DNA of 64,000 bases from Synechococcus sp. Cruz-7E5 (GCF_024345995.1 NZ_JAGQCE010000006.1:62001-126000); one strand, 5' to 3'; positions 30,457 to 41,187 are shown, counted from the first letter of the stretch. Numbers and translations: made by a program. The notes: a model not told the origin generated them from the sequence alone.

Positions 30457-32919
30457 ATGGCCGAGGAGCGCGTCCAGCCCATCGCCCTGCATCAGGAGAT
30501 GCAGCGTTCATACCTCGAGTACGCGATGAGCGTGATCGTGGGCCGCGCCCTGCCCGATGTGCGTGATGGCCTCAAGCCCGTGCAGCGCCGGATCCTGTTC
30601 GCGATGCATGAACTGGGGCTGACCCCGGACCGGCCATACCGCAAATGCGCCCGGGTGGTGGGCGACGTGCTGGGCAAATACCACCCCCATGGCGACCAGG
30701 CGGTCTACGACGCCCTGGTGCGCCTGGTGCAGACCTTCGCCAGCCGCCATCCGCTGCTGGATGGCCACGGCAACTTCGGCTCGGTTGACGACGACCCGCC
30801 GGCCGCTATGCGCTACACCGAGACCAGGCTGGCACCGATCGCCCACCAGGCGATGCTCGATGAGATCGGCAACGACACCGTTGATTTCGCTTCCAACTTC
30901 GACGGATCCCAACAAGAGCCCACCGTGCTGCCGGCCCAGCTGCCGTTCCTGCTGCTCAACGGCTGCTCTGGCATCGCGGTGGGCATGGCCACCAGCATTC
31001 CTCCCCACAATCTGGGCGAGGTGGTGGAGGCACTGATCGCTCTGATCCGCAAGCCGGAGCTGGGCGACGAGAAGCTGCTGGAGCTGGTGCCCGGGCCCGA
31101 CTTCCCCACCGGCGGGGAGGTGCTGGTAAGCAGCGGTGTGCGCGACACCTATCTGCTGGGGCGCGGCAGCATCCCCATGCGGGGAATTGCCCACATCGAG
31201 GAGGTGCAGCCCGGCAAGGGTCGTCACCGCCGCAGCGCTGTGGTGGTCACCGAGTTGCCCTATCAGCTGAGCAAGGCGGGCTGGATCGAGAAGCTCGCCG
31301 AGCAGGTGAACGACGGCAAGATCGGCGGCATCGCCGACATCCGTGACGAGAGCGACCGAGATGGTATGCGGGTGGTGATCGAGCTGCGCAGGGATGCCGA
31401 GGCCAGCAAGGTGCTCGCCGACCTGCAAAGGCGCACCTCCCTGCAGAGCAATTTCGGCGCCATCCTGCTCGCCCTGGTGAATGGCCAGCCCCAGCAGCTC
31501 AGCCTGCGCCAGATGCTCAACCACTTCCTGGAGTACCGGGAACACACCCTGATCCGCCGCACCAGCCATGCTCTGCGGCGTGCGGAAGACCGGCTCGAGG
31601 TGGTTGAGGGCCTGATCCGAGCCCTCGAAGCCCTGCCCGAGGTGATCGAGCGAATCCAGGCGGCAGCGGACGCCTCCAGTGCCAGAGCCAGCCTGCAGGT
31701 GCACTTCGACCTGAGCGAACGCCAGGCCGATGCCGTCCTGGCCATGCCCCTGCGACGGCTCACGAGCCTGGAGCAGGACGGGCTGCGCCAGGAGTCGGGG
31801 GAACTGCAGGAGGAGCGGGAGCGGTTGCGCCACCTGCTCGACGATAGACCAGCCCTGCTCGATGCCATGGTGGCCGAACTCAAGGCCCTCAAAAAGCGCT
31901 ACTTCACCCCCCGCCGCACCCGGCTGGTGGCCGGCGGCGACGACCTGCTAGCCCAGAGGGCGGCGGCTGTGCGGCCCAACACCGAGCTGCAGCGCCAGCA
32001 GGCTCTCGATGCCCTGCCCGGAGATGGACGACTGCTGATTCAAGCCGATGGTGTGGTGCGGATCGTGGCACCCCAGGCACTGGGGCGACTGCACCTCGAT
32101 GAAGCAACGCCCCTCGGAGAACATCCGGCCCCGGCACGCCTGATCCTGCCCGTGTCCGAGAGGCCTTCCCTGCTGGCCTTCAGCGCCAGTGGCAGGGTGG
32201 CCATGCTGCGTTGGGAATTCGCCGCCCAGCAGCCCGGTTCCCTGGAGAAATTCCTGCCCGAAAGCCTGGTGGGTGATCCGATCGTGGAAGTACTGCCCCT
32301 GCCGCAGACGCCAACGGGAACACTGGGTCTGCTCAGCAGCGATGGCCGCTTCAAACGGCTGCCACTGGAAACGTTCCGCGAACTATCCGGCCGGGCCGCC
32401 ACCGTACTGAAGCTCAAAGACGGTGTGCGACTGCGCCGGGTCGTGCCGTGCACAGACGGTCAGGATCTGGTGGTGGCCAGCACCACAGGTCGTCTGCTCA
32501 GGTTGGCCGTGAATGACAACACCCTCCCGCTGATGGGCAAGGCTGCGCAGGGTCCAACGCTGTTGCGACTGCTGCCTGGCGAAAGCGTGGTGGGGGCGGC
32601 CTGCGTCGATCCGGGGACCGATGTGCTGCTGGTCAGCCGCCACAGCCAGCTGAGACGGCTGGAGGTGGAGAGCCTGCGCCGCTGTGAGCGTGGAGACCTC
32701 GGTCAGATCGGACTGCGCTTCCTCCAGCGGGATGATGAATTGGTCGATCTGCAGGCTGGAAGCGCCACGATCGTGGGCCTGAGGTTCTCCACGGGCCGAA
32801 GCCTGCGGCTGGCGATGGCCGAACTCCAGCGCAGCACTGGCGAGGAGGGACCGAAAGAACCGCTCTGGACCTGCTCAGCCGATGAAACCGTGATTGACCT
32901 GGTGCCCTTGTTCAGCTGA
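30457..32919 (+). CDS. GyrA/ParC-family type IIA topoisomerase subunit A
   Basis: DNA-cleaving subunit of a type II topoisomerase. The 820-residue protein has the GyrA start [28 protein letters not shown], the breakage-reunion region [20 protein letters not shown], the catalytic tyrosine in AMRYTETR (Tyr120), and a beta-propeller C-terminal domain. The canonical GyrA box, normally near the start of the C-terminal domain and needed for DNA wrapping in gyrase, is not visible. This fits a ParC-like or degenerate paralogue. Cyanobacteria commonly have two subunit A genes, so it may be called gyrA or parC. A partner B subunit is not in the window. Confidence 0.9.
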   Translation: MAEERVQPIALHQEMQRSYLEYAMSVIVGRALPDVRDGLKPVQRRILFAMHELGLTPDRPYRKCARVVGDVLGKYHPHGDQAVYDALVRLVQTFASRHPLLDGHGNFGSVDDDPPAAMRYTETRLAPIAHQAMLDEIGNDTVDFASNFDGSQQEPTVLPAQLPFLLLNGCSGIAVGMATSIPPHNLGEVVEALIALIRKPELGDEKLLELVPGPDFPTGGEVLVSSGVRDTYLLGRGSIPMRGIAHIEEVQPGKGRHRRSAVVVTELPYQLSKAGWIEKLAEQVNDGKIGGIADIRDESDRDGMRVVIELRRDAEASKVLADLQRRTSLQSNFGAILLALVNGQPQQLSLRQMLNHFLEYREHTLIRRTSHALRRAEDRLEVVEGLIRALEALPEVIERIQAAADASSARASLQVHFDLSERQADAVLAMPLRRLTSLEQDGLRQESGELQEERERLRHLLDDRPALLDAMVAELKALKKRYFTPRRTRLVAGGDDLLAQRAAAVRPNTELQRQQALDALPGDGRLLIQADGVVRIVAPQALGRLHLDEATPLGEHPAPARLILPVSERPSLLAFSASGRVAMLRWEFAAQQPGSLEKFLPESLVGDPIVEVLPLPQTPTGTLGLLSSDGRFKRLPLETFRELSGRAATVLKLKDGVRLRRVVPCTDGQDLVVASTTGRLLRLAVNDNTLPLMGKAAQGPTLLRLLPGESVVGAACVDPGTDVLLVSRHSQLRRLEVESLRRCERGDLGQIGLRFLQRDDELVDLQAGSATIVGLRFSTGRSLRLAMAELQRSTGEEGPKEPLWTCSADETVIDLVPLFS

Positions 32920-32929
32920 TCAGCCTGGA

Positions 32930-34411
32930 TCAGACAAGGGCCGCCATCCCCGTGGGCTCAAGCATCAACTTGCTGGAGCGCACTGAGTCGTCCATTTCGA
33001 TCGGGTAGTTGCCGTCGAAACAGGCGGTGCAGAAGTGAGAGGAGTTGTCGTGGGCAGCCTCGAGCATGCCCTCCTTGCTCAGGTAGGCCAGGGAATCAAC
33101 CCGAAGGTGATCGGTGATCTCCTGGAGATTGAGGCGTGCAGCGATCAGCTGTTCCTGGTTGTCGGTGTCAATGCCGTAGAAGCAGGGGTGGGTGACCGGA
33201 GGCGAGCTGATGCGCATGTGCACCTCGGTGGCACCGGCCTCGCGCAGGGCGATCACCAGCTTGCGGCTTGTGGTGCCTCGCACGATCGAGTCGTCGATCA
33301 CCACCACCCGCTTGCCGGAGAGCACATCCGGAAGGGGATTGAGCTTGACGCGGATGCCGGCCTCCCGCATCGCCTGGGTGGGTTGGATGAAGGTGCGGCC
33401 CACATAGCGGTTCTTGATCAGACCATCGGCGAAGGGAATGCCGCTGGCCTTGGAGAAACCGATGGCAGCGGGAATGCCGGAATCGGGCACGCCGATCACG
33501 ATGTCGGCTTCCACCGCCGTTTCCCGCGCCAGCACCTCACCGATGCGGTGGCGATAGCTGTAGAGAGATTCGCCGAAGAAGCGGCTGTCTGGCCGGGCGA
33601 AGTAGATCATCTCGAACACGCAGAGCTTGGTGGGCTCTTCGCACCAGCGCTGGCGGGCCGGCACCGGATCGCCGGCGCTGAAGCGGATCAGCTCACCGGG
33701 GCCCACGTCACCGTCGTAAGCGGCGCCGATGATGTCGAGCCCGCAGGTCTCACTGCTCACCACCCACTGACCCTGGTGCTTATCGCCGATGTGGCCGAAC
33801 ACCAGGGGCCGCACCCCATGGCCATCGCGCAGAGCGAACAGCCCAGTAGGGGTACCGATCGCCAGGCTGAAGGCGCCGCGGCAGCGGCCTGCCGCATCGC
33901 GGATCGCCTCCTCCCAACCCAGTCCCCCATCAACCGCGTGTTGCAGGGCGAAGGCGATCAGCTCGGAATCGGTTGTGGAGGTGAACTGAATCGCACTGGC
34001 CTGGACCGACTGGCGCAGATCCTCGACGTTGACGAGATTGCCGTTGTGGGCGAGCGCGAACGGACCGAGGCGGGTCATCAGCACCACCGGCTGGGCGTTG
34101 CAGACACGGCTGCTGCCGGTGGTGGAGTAGCGGTTGTGGCCCACGGCAAGATCACCGGGCATGCGCTCGAGCACGTCCTGATCGAAGACCTGGCTCACCA
34201 GGCCCATGTCCTTGTGCAGCCGCACCTTGTCGCCGTTGAACACAGCGATCCCTGCCGACTCCTGACCCCGGTGCTGCAAGGCGTAGAGGCCGAAGTAGGT
34301 GAGGTTGGCCACCTGCTGGCCAGGGGCGTAAACGGCGAAGACCCCACAGGCCTCCTCCATCCGGTCGGGCCGTTCCGGAGTGGGGTGCGCGCTTGCCACA
34401 GGCCCGTTCAC
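32930..34411 (-). CDS. purF: Amidophosphoribosyltransferase PurF
   Basis: Commits phosphoribosyl pyrophosphate to purine synthesis, forming phosphoribosylamine. The 493-residue protein has an N-terminal Ntn-hydrolase domain whose nucleophile is the Cys of EEACGVFAVY (Cys22), preceded by a propeptide that must be removed, as in Bacillus-type PurF. Four further cysteines (KLCVFE, HPCFYG, FCTAC) match the [4Fe-4S] ligands of that class. The PRPP loop VVIDDSIVRGTTSRK is present. The start is GTG at 34411, or ATG at 34360, which would leave only four residues before the Cys. purL lies 25 bases upstream. Confidence 0.95.
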   Translation of the reverse strand: MNGPVASAHPTPERPDRMEEACGVFAVYAPGQQVANLTYFGLYALQHRGQESAGIAVFNGDKVRLHKDMGLVSQVFDQDVLERMPGDLAVGHNRYSTTGSSRVCNAQPVVLMTRLGPFALAHNGNLVNVEDLRQSVQASAIQFTSTTDSELIAFALQHAVDGGLGWEEAIRDAAGRCRGAFSLAIGTPTGLFALRDGHGVRPLVFGHIGDKHQGQWVVSSETCGLDIIGAAYDGDVGPGELIRFSAGDPVPARQRWCEEPTKLCVFEMIYFARPDSRFFGESLYSYRHRIGEVLARETAVEADIVIGVPDSGIPAAIGFSKASGIPFADGLIKNRYVGRTFIQPTQAMREAGIRVKLNPLPDVLSGKRVVVIDDSIVRGTTSRKLVIALREAGATEVHMRISSPPVTHPCFYGIDTDNQEQLIAARLNLQEITDHLRVDSLAYLSKEGMLEAAHDNSSHFCTACFDGNYPIEMDDSVRSSKLMLEPTGMAALV

Positions 34412-34436
34412 CTTTCTTTTACCTTTTCATTGTGCC

Positions 34437-36815
34437 TCAGCCGGCTGCGGCCAGTCGGCGCGGCAGAGCGTTCTCGTAGCTCATGCGCAGGTCCTCCTCC
34501 ACTGCCAGCGTCAGAAGGCAGCTGCCGGCCTGCTTGAAGCTCAGTGCATCTCCGGCCTCACCCACCCGACCGATCGGCCTGGCCAGCGCTTCCTGCTCCC
34601 CTGGCCGCTGCATGCCCAGCAGCTCCTGCCAGGCCCGCTCCTGATCTGGCTTGATCGACACCAGCACCCTGGCGCCCCCTTCAGCGAACAACAAGCGATC
34701 AAGGCGGCCCGCGTCAGCGGGCATCTCCAGGACGGCGCCAAGGCCAGAAGCGATGCAGGCCTCGGCGGCCGCCACCGCCAGACCCCCGTCACTGAGATCG
34801 TGGGCAGAGGCCACCAGGCCCGTCGTGATCGCCTGGCGCAACAGGGCTTGCACGGCCCGCTCCAGCTTCAGGTCGGTCAGAGGAGGTCGGCCCGTGGCCA
34901 GACCATGGACGCTCTCCAGATAACTGGAAGCAGCCAGGCCCAGCCGCCCGTCGCCATCGCTTGTGGCCAGAGGCACCCCCAGCAACCAGATGGGATCGCC
35001 CGGGGCCTGCCAACCCAGACCAGTGACGTGATTGAGGTCATGCACAAGGCCAACCATGCCCACCACGGGGGTGGGATGGATCGGCTGCAGGCTGCCATCG
35101 GGCCTCCGGGTTTCGTTGTAGAGGGAGACGTTGCCGCCGGTGACGGGGGTGTCAAGTGCCCGGCAGGCTTCCGACAGGCCGCGGCAGGCCATGGCCAGCT
35201 GCCAGTAGCCGGTGGGGGTATCCGGCGAGGGGAAGTTGAGGTTATCGGTGACCGCAAGCGGTTCGGCACCGACGCAGCTGAGATTGCGGGCGGCTTCGGC
35301 CACCGCCGCTGCAGCCCCCCGCTCCGGATCCAGAGCCACCCAGCGATTGGGACAGTCGACGGTGGCGGCCACCCCACGGCTGGCAGCAGCCATGGCGCCT
35401 TCACCCCGCTGGGGCCGCAGGCGCACCACGGCCGCATCGGCGCCACCGGGAGGCATCACCGTGTTGGCCTGCACCTGGTGGTCGTACTGGCGGTAGACCC
35501 AGCGCTTGCTGGCGATGGTGGGGTCATCGAGCAGGCGAAGCAGCACAGAGCCCCAATCCAGGGGCTGGCCTGCCAGGGGACCACCCGTCGGTGTGATCCC
35601 TTCGGCGGTGGCGGCAGGCAGGTCGGCTTCGCTCCAGCGCCAGTGGGCCTGGATGGCAGCCGGCGGCTCACTGATCAGCTCGTGGTGGTTGATCGGAGTG
35701 TCATCGGCGAGGGCGCTGGCAGGCACCTCCGCAGCCACTGCACCTCCCTGCAGCACCCGCACCACGTTGTCGGCCAGCACGCGGCCCACCACAGCGGCCT
35801 GCAGACCCCAGCGGCGGAAGCGGGCCATCAGGGCCTCCTCGCATCCGGGTTTGACCACGAACAGCATCCGCTCCTGCGACTCGCTGAGCAGGAACTCATA
35901 GGCGCTCATGCCGGTCTCCCGGGCCGGTACCCGGTCGAGATCAAGCTCGATGCCAAGCCCCCCCTTGGCGGCCATCTCCGAGCAGCTGCAGGTGAGGCCA
36001 GCGGCGCCCATGTCCTGGGCAGCGAGCACATCACCACTCTGGAAGGCCTCCAGGCAGGCCTCGATCAGTCCCTTCTCCAGGAAGGGGTCACCCACCTGCA
36101 CTGCCGGACGGTCATCCAGTGATGCAGCACTCAGCTCCGCCGAAGCGAAGCTGGCGCCACCCATGCCGTCGCGGCCGGTGGTGCTGCCCACGTACACCAC
36201 CGGATTGCCCACCCCAACTGCACCGGAGCAAACAATCTCCTCGGTTTCCATCAGACCCAGGGCCATGGCGTTCACCAGAGGGTTGCCGGAATAGCTGGGG
36301 TCAAAGGCCACCTCACCACCCACGGTGGGGACCCCCACGCAATTGCCGTAGTGGGCGATGCCTGCCACCACCCCCTCCATCAGGCCCACGTTGCGCTCAT
36401 CCTCAAGGGGACCGAAGCGCAGGGCATTGAGCAGGGCGATTGGCCTGGCGCCCATCGTGAAGATGTCGCGGAGGATGCCACCCACACCGGTGGCAGCACC
36501 CTGGAACGGCTCCACCGCCGAAGGGTGGTTGTGGCTTTCGATCTTGAAGGCCAGCCTCTGGCCCTCACCCAGATCCACCACACCGGCATTTTCGCCGGGG
36601 CCCACCAGGATGCGTGGCCCACTGGTAGGGAAGCCCTGAAGCAAGGGCCTGGAGTTGCGGTAGCAGCAATGCTCCGACCACATCACCCCGAACATGCCCA
36701 GCTCGGCGCGATTGGGCTCACGACCGAGCCGGCGACGGATCTCCTCGTAGTCGGCCTGGCTGAGGCCCTCCTGGCGCAGGGCCTCAGCGACCAGAAAAGA
36801 GGGTGTGGCAACCAC
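34437..36815 (-). CDS. purL: FGAM synthase subunit PurL
   Basis: Converts FGAR to FGAM in step four of purine synthesis, drawing ammonia from glutamine through PurQ. The 792-residue length marks the small-type PurL, which needs separate PurQ and PurS subunits; neither is in the window. Features include [19 protein letters not shown] at the N-terminus, the ATP-binding [17 protein letters not shown] and [25 protein letters not shown] motifs, and [13 protein letters not shown] near the end. It starts with GTG and forms purL-purF with a 25-bp gap. Confidence 0.96.
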   Translation of the reverse strand: MVATPSFLVAEALRQEGLSQADYEEIRRRLGREPNRAELGMFGVMWSEHCCYRNSRPLLQGFPTSGPRILVGPGENAGVVDLGEGQRLAFKIESHNHPSAVEPFQGAATGVGGILRDIFTMGARPIALLNALRFGPLEDERNVGLMEGVVAGIAHYGNCVGVPTVGGEVAFDPSYSGNPLVNAMALGLMETEEIVCSGAVGVGNPVVYVGSTTGRDGMGGASFASAELSAASLDDRPAVQVGDPFLEKGLIEACLEAFQSGDVLAAQDMGAAGLTCSCSEMAAKGGLGIELDLDRVPARETGMSAYEFLLSESQERMLFVVKPGCEEALMARFRRWGLQAAVVGRVLADNVVRVLQGGAVAAEVPASALADDTPINHHELISEPPAAIQAHWRWSEADLPAATAEGITPTGGPLAGQPLDWGSVLLRLLDDPTIASKRWVYRQYDHQVQANTVMPPGGADAAVVRLRPQRGEGAMAAASRGVAATVDCPNRWVALDPERGAAAAVAEAARNLSCVGAEPLAVTDNLNFPSPDTPTGYWQLAMACRGLSEACRALDTPVTGGNVSLYNETRRPDGSLQPIHPTPVVGMVGLVHDLNHVTGLGWQAPGDPIWLLGVPLATSDGDGRLGLAASSYLESVHGLATGRPPLTDLKLERAVQALLRQAITTGLVASAHDLSDGGLAVAAAEACIASGLGAVLEMPADAGRLDRLLFAEGGARVLVSIKPDQERAWQELLGMQRPGEQEALARPIGRVGEAGDALSFKQAGSCLLTLAVEEDLRMSYENALPRRLAAAG

Positions 36816-36880
36816 AGCATGGAATCATCAGGGCTCCAGTGTGGCCGAGCCCGTGGCCCCGGCCGGCCACCGGTCAGGGT

Positions 36881-37693
36881 TCAGATCCAGGGATCTTCCG
36901 GCTCGATTGGATCGGCATCCAGGGGCCGTCGCCGCTCACTCCCGGCCCTGCGCCGTGGCGGGGCCGAAACCTCCCGTACCGGCTCCCCCCAGGCCTCCGG
37001 GTCATCCCAGTCCTCCTCCTCGTCAAGCCGATTCAGGGGGAGATCATCTGGACGTGATTTTGATTCGAGGGGATCAGGCCCCTGCCAGGGCGGCTCCTCC
37101 AGCCAGCCCTCCAACCGTTCCTCGAAGCGCCCACCCACCTCCTCGAACTGCTCCCGCCAGCGGCGGGAGCGCCTCAGGAACTCCTGACGCACGCTGGCCC
37201 GCGCCAGGGGCAGATCATCGAGGCCCTGCAGAGCAGTCATCACCTGGCCGGGCTGCTGATCGACGATGCGCTCGGGCGAGAGCAGCCAACGGCTGCTGCC
37301 AGGCAGACGCGGATCGCTGCGGGCAACCAGATAGTCGAGGATCAGGCCGCTGCGCAACTCCACGTTGGCGTCGGCGATCACACCCAGCAGTTGGTTGTCG
37401 GTACCGAGCAGGGCCGCATCCAGAAGGGTGGGCAAGCGCTCCAATGTGGCGGGTTCGGTCTCTGCGGGCTCTCCCAGCACCAGAGCCTCCTGATCGGTGA
37501 GACCGCGCAGCTGGTTGAGCCGCCAGACCAGCCGGCGGGTCCCGAAAGCCGAAGGCTTGCTCACCCAGCCCAGCAGACGGTGCACGGGCGGGTGCATCCA
37601 GCCCAGCAGACCAGCGCCATGATCGATCCCCTGGTTGCAGCGCACCCGGCGGCGCAGCAGGTCGCTGAGCAGCAGTTGCTCGGGCAGGGTCAC
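36881..37693 (-). CDS. PRC-barrel-like protein, conserved between dnaN and purL
   Basis: A 270-residue protein found, in picocyanobacterial gene order, immediately after dnaN and before purL. The middle (about residues 80-170) contains NQLLGVIADANVELRSG and SDPRLPGSSRWLLSPERI, matching the strand-turn pattern of PRC-barrel domains known from RNA maturation and photosynthetic reaction-centre proteins. The C-terminal third is acidic and low-complexity (LDEEEDWDDPE), probably disordered. It starts with GTG four bases after the dnaN stop, so it is co-transcribed with dnaN. Function is unknown. Confidence 0.75.
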   Translation of the reverse strand: MTLPEQLLLSDLLRRRVRCNQGIDHGAGLLGWMHPPVHRLLGWVSKPSAFGTRRLVWRLNQLRGLTDQEALVLGEPAETEPATLERLPTLLDAALLGTDNQLLGVIADANVELRSGLILDYLVARSDPRLPGSSRWLLSPERIVDQQPGQVMTALQGLDDLPLARASVRQEFLRRSRRWREQFEEVGGRFEERLEGWLEEPPWQGPDPLESKSRPDDLPLNRLDEEEDWDDPEAWGEPVREVSAPPRRRAGSERRRPLDADPIEPEDPWI

Positions 37694-37697
37694 GGGC

Positions 37698-38840
37698 TCA
37701 GCTGCGGATCTGAACTGGCATCACCAGGTAGGTGAAGGTCGGATCCTGCACAGAGGTCAGCACCGCCGGGGTGGTGGGGGCATTGCAGCGCAGCTCCACC
37801 CGCTCGGATGTCATCGCCTTGAGCCCATCGAGGATGTAGCGGACATTGAAGGCGATCTCGATCGGATCACCGCTGATCACCGCCGGCAGGTCTTCGGAGC
37901 CGCTGCCCACATCCTGGGCATCGGCACTGATGTGAAGCTGACCGCTGCCGGGATCACTGCTGAGCTTGACGACATTGTTGTGTTGGTCGGCGAGGACAGC
38001 CACCCGCTCGAGTGCCTGCACGAAACCACGGCGATCAAGCTCCAGGGTTCGGGTGAAGCGATCGGGGATCAGCTGGCGGTAGTTGGGATAGGTGCCATCG
38101 AGACTGCGGCTGGTGAGCACCTGGTCAGCCCAGAGGAACACCACCTGCCCGCGATCGCAGTAGAGGCTCACCGGATCGTCACTGCTGCAGGCGGAAAGCA
38201 GCCGCTCCAGTTCCCTCAGGGAGCGGGCTGGCACAGTGACCGCAAAAGGCTCACTGCCATCCTCGGCGCCGGAGAAGGCCTTCTCGAGGCGCAGAACCGA
38301 AAGGCGATGCCCATCGGTGGCGGCGCATTCGAGATCCTGATCCGCCAGGCCGAGGTGGACGCCGGTGAGCAGCTGCTTGGCCTCATCACCGCTGCTGGCA
38401 AAAAGGGTGGCCCGCAACCCCTTCACCAGCGCCTCCGGTTGGAGGCGCAGCGGAGTTCCGCTCTGAACCAGGGGCAGATCGGGAAAGTCCTCGGCAGAAA
38501 GACCGCGCATCTGGTAGCTGCCGGAGCGACTGGTGAGCTCCACCTGCTCCTGACCTTCTTCGCAGCTCAGGCTGATCGGACTGTCGCTGGAGAGGCGAGC
38601 CACGATCTCACCGAACAGGCGTGAAGGCAGGGTGATGGTGCCGCTGCTCTCAACGGAAGCGGGAAGGCTGGTCTGGATGCCAAGGCTGAGATCGAAGCCA
38701 GTGAGGCTGAGCCGGCCAGTGCCGGCATCGGCGGTGAGCAGCACATTCGCGAGAACCGGGTGGGTTGGGCGTGAAGCCACGGCACGGCTGACCAGCTGAA
38801 GGCTGGCGCTCAGTTCCGCCTGAGAGCAGACCAGCTTCAT
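37698..38840 (-). CDS. dnaN: DNA polymerase III beta sliding clamp
   Basis: Forms the ring clamp that tethers the replicative polymerase to DNA. The 380-residue protein starts MKLVCSQAELSASLQLVSRAV, consists of three similar domains and shows TNYRQLIP-type sequence (YPNYRQLIPDRF) and the C-terminal YLVMPVQIR. The frame opens 18 codons further upstream, but the ATG at 38840 gives the known N-terminus. It is the first gene of picocyanobacterial chromosomes by convention, next to the presumed origin at 38841-39344. dnaA itself is not adjacent. Confidence 0.97.
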   Translation of the reverse strand: MKLVCSQAELSASLQLVSRAVASRPTHPVLANVLLTADAGTGRLSLTGFDLSLGIQTSLPASVESSGTITLPSRLFGEIVARLSSDSPISLSCEEGQEQVELTSRSGSYQMRGLSAEDFPDLPLVQSGTPLRLQPEALVKGLRATLFASSGDEAKQLLTGVHLGLADQDLECAATDGHRLSVLRLEKAFSGAEDGSEPFAVTVPARSLRELERLLSACSSDDPVSLYCDRGQVVFLWADQVLTSRSLDGTYPNYRQLIPDRFTRTLELDRRGFVQALERVAVLADQHNNVVKLSSDPGSGQLHISADAQDVGSGSEDLPAVISGDPIEIAFNVRYILDGLKAMTSERVELRCNAPTTPAVLTSVQDPTFTYLVMPVQIRS

Positions 38841-39282
38841 CTCGATACGACTCCAGAGAGGACCAGCCCGCCAGGGGCAACACCACGCTTCCACACCGCT
38901 GTCGGAAGCGCAACGAGTTCCAGCTTGCTCGAACCGGTCTGCAGCTGCCCTCTCCCCAATCCTGTTACTGGTTTTGTCTAAATCCAGAAGAAAACAAATC
39001 CAATCCGTAGTCGTAGGGGCTGGGGAAAAAGCGGAAAAGATCCATATGCCAGTCCCAGTCTCAGATTTTGCGAATCAGAACTGAGGAAAGAGCGCCGGAA
39101 TATCGGCTGAAAACATGGTTTTCCACTCTTTCCCGGATCTGGGGAAAACGTCGACATTTCAGGAGTGCTCGCTTTGCTCCTTTTTTCCCCGTGTTGAGGC
39201 TGTTTTTCCCGTGGACGCTTTGATCAGTGCACCCCAGCTCTGTTTCGATCCGCAAGGGCGGCCAGGGGTTCTCCACAGTCCA
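38841..39282. other. Probable chromosomal replication origin (oriC) region
   Basis: The longest non-coding stretch in the window. It separates dnaN and thrC, where the replication origin of picocyanobacteria is generally placed. The central part (38960-39240) is noticeably richer in A/T than the flanking genes. By eye it holds near matches to the cyanobacterial DnaA box TTTTCCACA: TTTTCCACT at 39119-39127, TTCTCCACA at 39269-39277, two TGGGGAAAA sites (39021-39029 and 39140-39148, reverse of TTTTCCCCA), and GCTTCCACA at 38887-38895. No open reading frame of interest was found here. Inferred from location and sequence; not demonstrated. Confidence 0.65.
39109..39123. repeat. Palindrome overlapping a DnaA-box-like site
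   Basis: GAAAAC-ATG-GTTTTC, a six-base inverted repeat with a three-base spacer. Its right arm runs straight into the TTTTCCACT site at 39119-39127. Confidence 0.4.
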
Positions 39283-39315
39283 AAGCCCCGCACCGGAAAC
39301 TCCGGTGCGGGGCTT
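39283..39315 (-). terminator. Intrinsic terminator of thrC
   Basis: A perfect 15-bp inverted repeat, AAGCCCCGCACCGGA / TCCGGTGCGGGGCTT, with a three-base loop (AAC). It lies 30 bases downstream of the thrC stop on the minus strand and ends the origin gap. Its strength would shield the origin and dnaN from transcription coming out of thrC. Confidence 0.85.
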
Positions 39316-39344
39316 ATTGAGCTGTTGTCTTCAGATTTTCGCGT

Positions 39345-40403
39345 TCAGAAGCCCATCACCTTGGCCACCACATCCACCTCAGGGGCCAGGCCGGCATGGA
39401 AGGCCCCATCGCAGTTGTCGATGGCAGTGTTGGGATCCTTCAGACCGTTGCCAGTGAGCACGCAAACCACCGTGGCTCCGGCGGGCACCTGGTCGGCCTG
39501 CTGGAGCAGACCGGCAACGGAGGCAGCGCTGGCTGGTTCGCAGAACACTCCTTCCTCCCGGCCGAGCAACTGGTAGGCCTCAAGAATGTCCTGGTCGCTG
39601 ACAGCGTGGAAGGAGCCGCCGCTCTGTTCGCGCACGCTGAGGGCTTTCTCGCGGTTGGCAGGATTGCCGATCCGGATCGCGGTGGCGATCGTGTCGGGTT
39701 GCTCGACTGTGTGACCCAGCACCAGCGGCGCGGAACCACTGGCCTGGAAGCCCATCATCCGGGGCAGGCGTCGGCTGTGGCCTGCCTGCCGGTACTCCTG
39801 GAAGCCCATCCAGTAAGCACTGATGTTGCCCGCATTGCCCATGGGGATACAGAGCCAGTCCGGGGCGTCACCTAGGGCATCCACCACCTCGAATGCGGCG
39901 GTCTTCTGCCCCTGCAGGCGGTAGGGGTTGAGGGAATTCACCAGCGTGACCGGGTAGGCATCGGCGACTTCGCGCACGATCGCCAGGGCACGATCGAAGT
40001 TCCCCTTCACTGCCAGCACTTCGGCGCCGTAAACCAGGGCCTGGGCCAGCTTGCCCTGGGCCACATAGCCGTCGGGGATCAGCACGAAGGCGCGCATGCC
40101 GCCGCGGCGGGCGTAGGCGGCGGCCGCCGCACTGGTGTTGCCGGTGCTGGCGCAGATCACCGCTTCGGCGCCTGCTTCCCGGGCCTTGCTCACCGCCATA
40201 GTCATCCCCCGGTCCTTGAAGCTGCCGGTGGGGTTGAGGCCGTCGTATTTCAGGAACACCTTGATGCCACGGCCCAGCCGTGCCGCCACCGACGGCGCCG
40301 GGATCAAGGGAGTCGCCCCTTCCCGCAGGGTGATCACAGGCGTGGCATCACTTACCGGCAACCAGCGGCGGTAGGCCTCGATCAGCCCCGGCCAGTCCTG
40401 CAT
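39345..40403 (-). CDS. thrC: Threonine synthase ThrC
   Basis: PLP-dependent last step of threonine synthesis, making threonine from O-phosphohomoserine. The 352-residue protein starts [16 protein letters not shown], has the PLP lysine in [12 protein letters not shown], the phosphate-binding [14 protein letters not shown] and the [13 protein letters not shown] segment. Another 82 in-frame codons upstream have no ThrC similarity and are Pro/Arg-rich, so the ATG at 40403 is chosen. It reads towards the origin and is followed by a strong terminator. Confidence 0.94.
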   Translation of the reverse strand: MQDWPGLIEAYRRWLPVSDATPVITLREGATPLIPAPSVAARLGRGIKVFLKYDGLNPTGSFKDRGMTMAVSKAREAGAEAVICASTGNTSAAAAAYARRGGMRAFVLIPDGYVAQGKLAQALVYGAEVLAVKGNFDRALAIVREVADAYPVTLVNSLNPYRLQGQKTAAFEVVDALGDAPDWLCIPMGNAGNISAYWMGFQEYRQAGHSRRLPRMMGFQASGSAPLVLGHTVEQPDTIATAIRIGNPANREKALSVREQSGGSFHAVSDQDILEAYQLLGREEGVFCEPASAASVAGLLQQADQVPAGATVVCVLTGNGLKDPNTAIDNCDGAFHAGLAPEVDVVAKVMGF

Positions 40404-40521
40404 CGTTGGTTGCTGGCCCAGTCGCCGAAGAGCTGAAAGCAGGGGCACGTCGACCGGAGGACAGGCTGATACGAATCTACGCGCCCAGTTCCCAGCAGCT
40501 CCCTGCAACGAGATCGGTGTT

Positions 40522-41160
40522 TCAGGGGGCCGGCGACGGGGTCGTTGGCTGGGCTGCTGGGGAGCTGGCTCTAGGCGCTTTGCCGCCGGACTGGGCAGCT
40601 CCATCCCCGCGTAACCCATCAAGGGGCGATTCGGAGAAAAAGCGCACAAGATCGGAGATTGAGCTTGCTTTGCTGATCACCCCCAGCAGGGCCGGAATGT
40701 TCACCGCCAGCTCCTGGGACGGATAGGCCTGCAGAAACCCAGTGGCGCTGAGGCTGCCGTTGCCGTTGGCCAGGCCCGTGATCAGGGCGCCCCGGATGGC
40801 CTGGACCCCCTTCTGGGGTGTCCGCAAGGGAGAGAAAATCCCCGCGAGTCGCTGAAGTAGCGCTTCGCCGATCCGCGTGGAGAGCAGCCGGCTGGTCAGC
40901 ACGATCGGCAGGGTGAGTTGTTGGTTCAGCAACTTGGCCACCGAGGCCGGCTCCTGATTGCTGAAACGCAGTACATCCGCCAGAAGGCCCCGGGCCTGAC
41001 CCGTCTGGGCCAGGTGTTCCAGGTCGGCCACCGGAATCGAGCGCCGGAAGGCTCCACTCACGAACACCACCTGTTCGGCGGCCTGCACCTGCAGCCCTGG
41101 CGTGACTGCACTCAATGAAAGGCCCAGCAGGACGGCCAGGAGTTTGGGCGGACGGGCCAA
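40522..41160 (-). CDS. DUF1400-family exported protein
   Basis: A 212-residue protein with a signal peptide (about residues 7-28, ending VQA) and a body resembling DUF1400, the domain normally placed in front of cyanobacterial alpha/beta hydrolases: [23 protein letters not shown] and [27 protein letters not shown]. No hydrolase domain follows, so it is a stand-alone DUF1400 unit. A longer protein with the same domain and a hydrolase lies at 48008-49582. The C-terminus is Ala/Pro/Ser-rich. The start is TTG (41160). Function unknown. Confidence 0.7.
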   Translation of the reverse strand: MARPPKLLAVLLGLSLSAVTPGLQVQAAEQVVFVSGAFRRSIPVADLEHLAQTGQARGLLADVLRFSNQEPASVAKLLNQQLTLPIVLTSRLLSTRIGEALLQRLAGIFSPLRTPQKGVQAIRGALITGLANGNGSLSATGFLQAYPSQELAVNIPALLGVISKASSISDLVRFFSESPLDGLRGDGAAQSGGKAPRASSPAAQPTTPSPAP

Positions 41161-41187
41161 GATTTAAGACCTGGTGGTGACTTGACT

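Larger units (their letters stand above)
39061..39350. repeat. Imperfect 20-bp direct repeat around the origin region
   Basis: The sequence TCAGATTTT-(5)-TCAGAA occurs at 39061-39080 and again at 39331-39350, with the same 9-base and 6-base blocks around a five-base core that differs (GCGAA versus CGCGT). The second copy overlaps the thrC stop codon. The meaning is unknown. Confidence 0.5.

Noticed and set aside
33035-34537. A 500-codon plus-strand frame opposite purF
   Set aside because: PurF motifs lie on the minus strand; the plus frame lacks any family resemblance and is His/Gly/Ala-rich.
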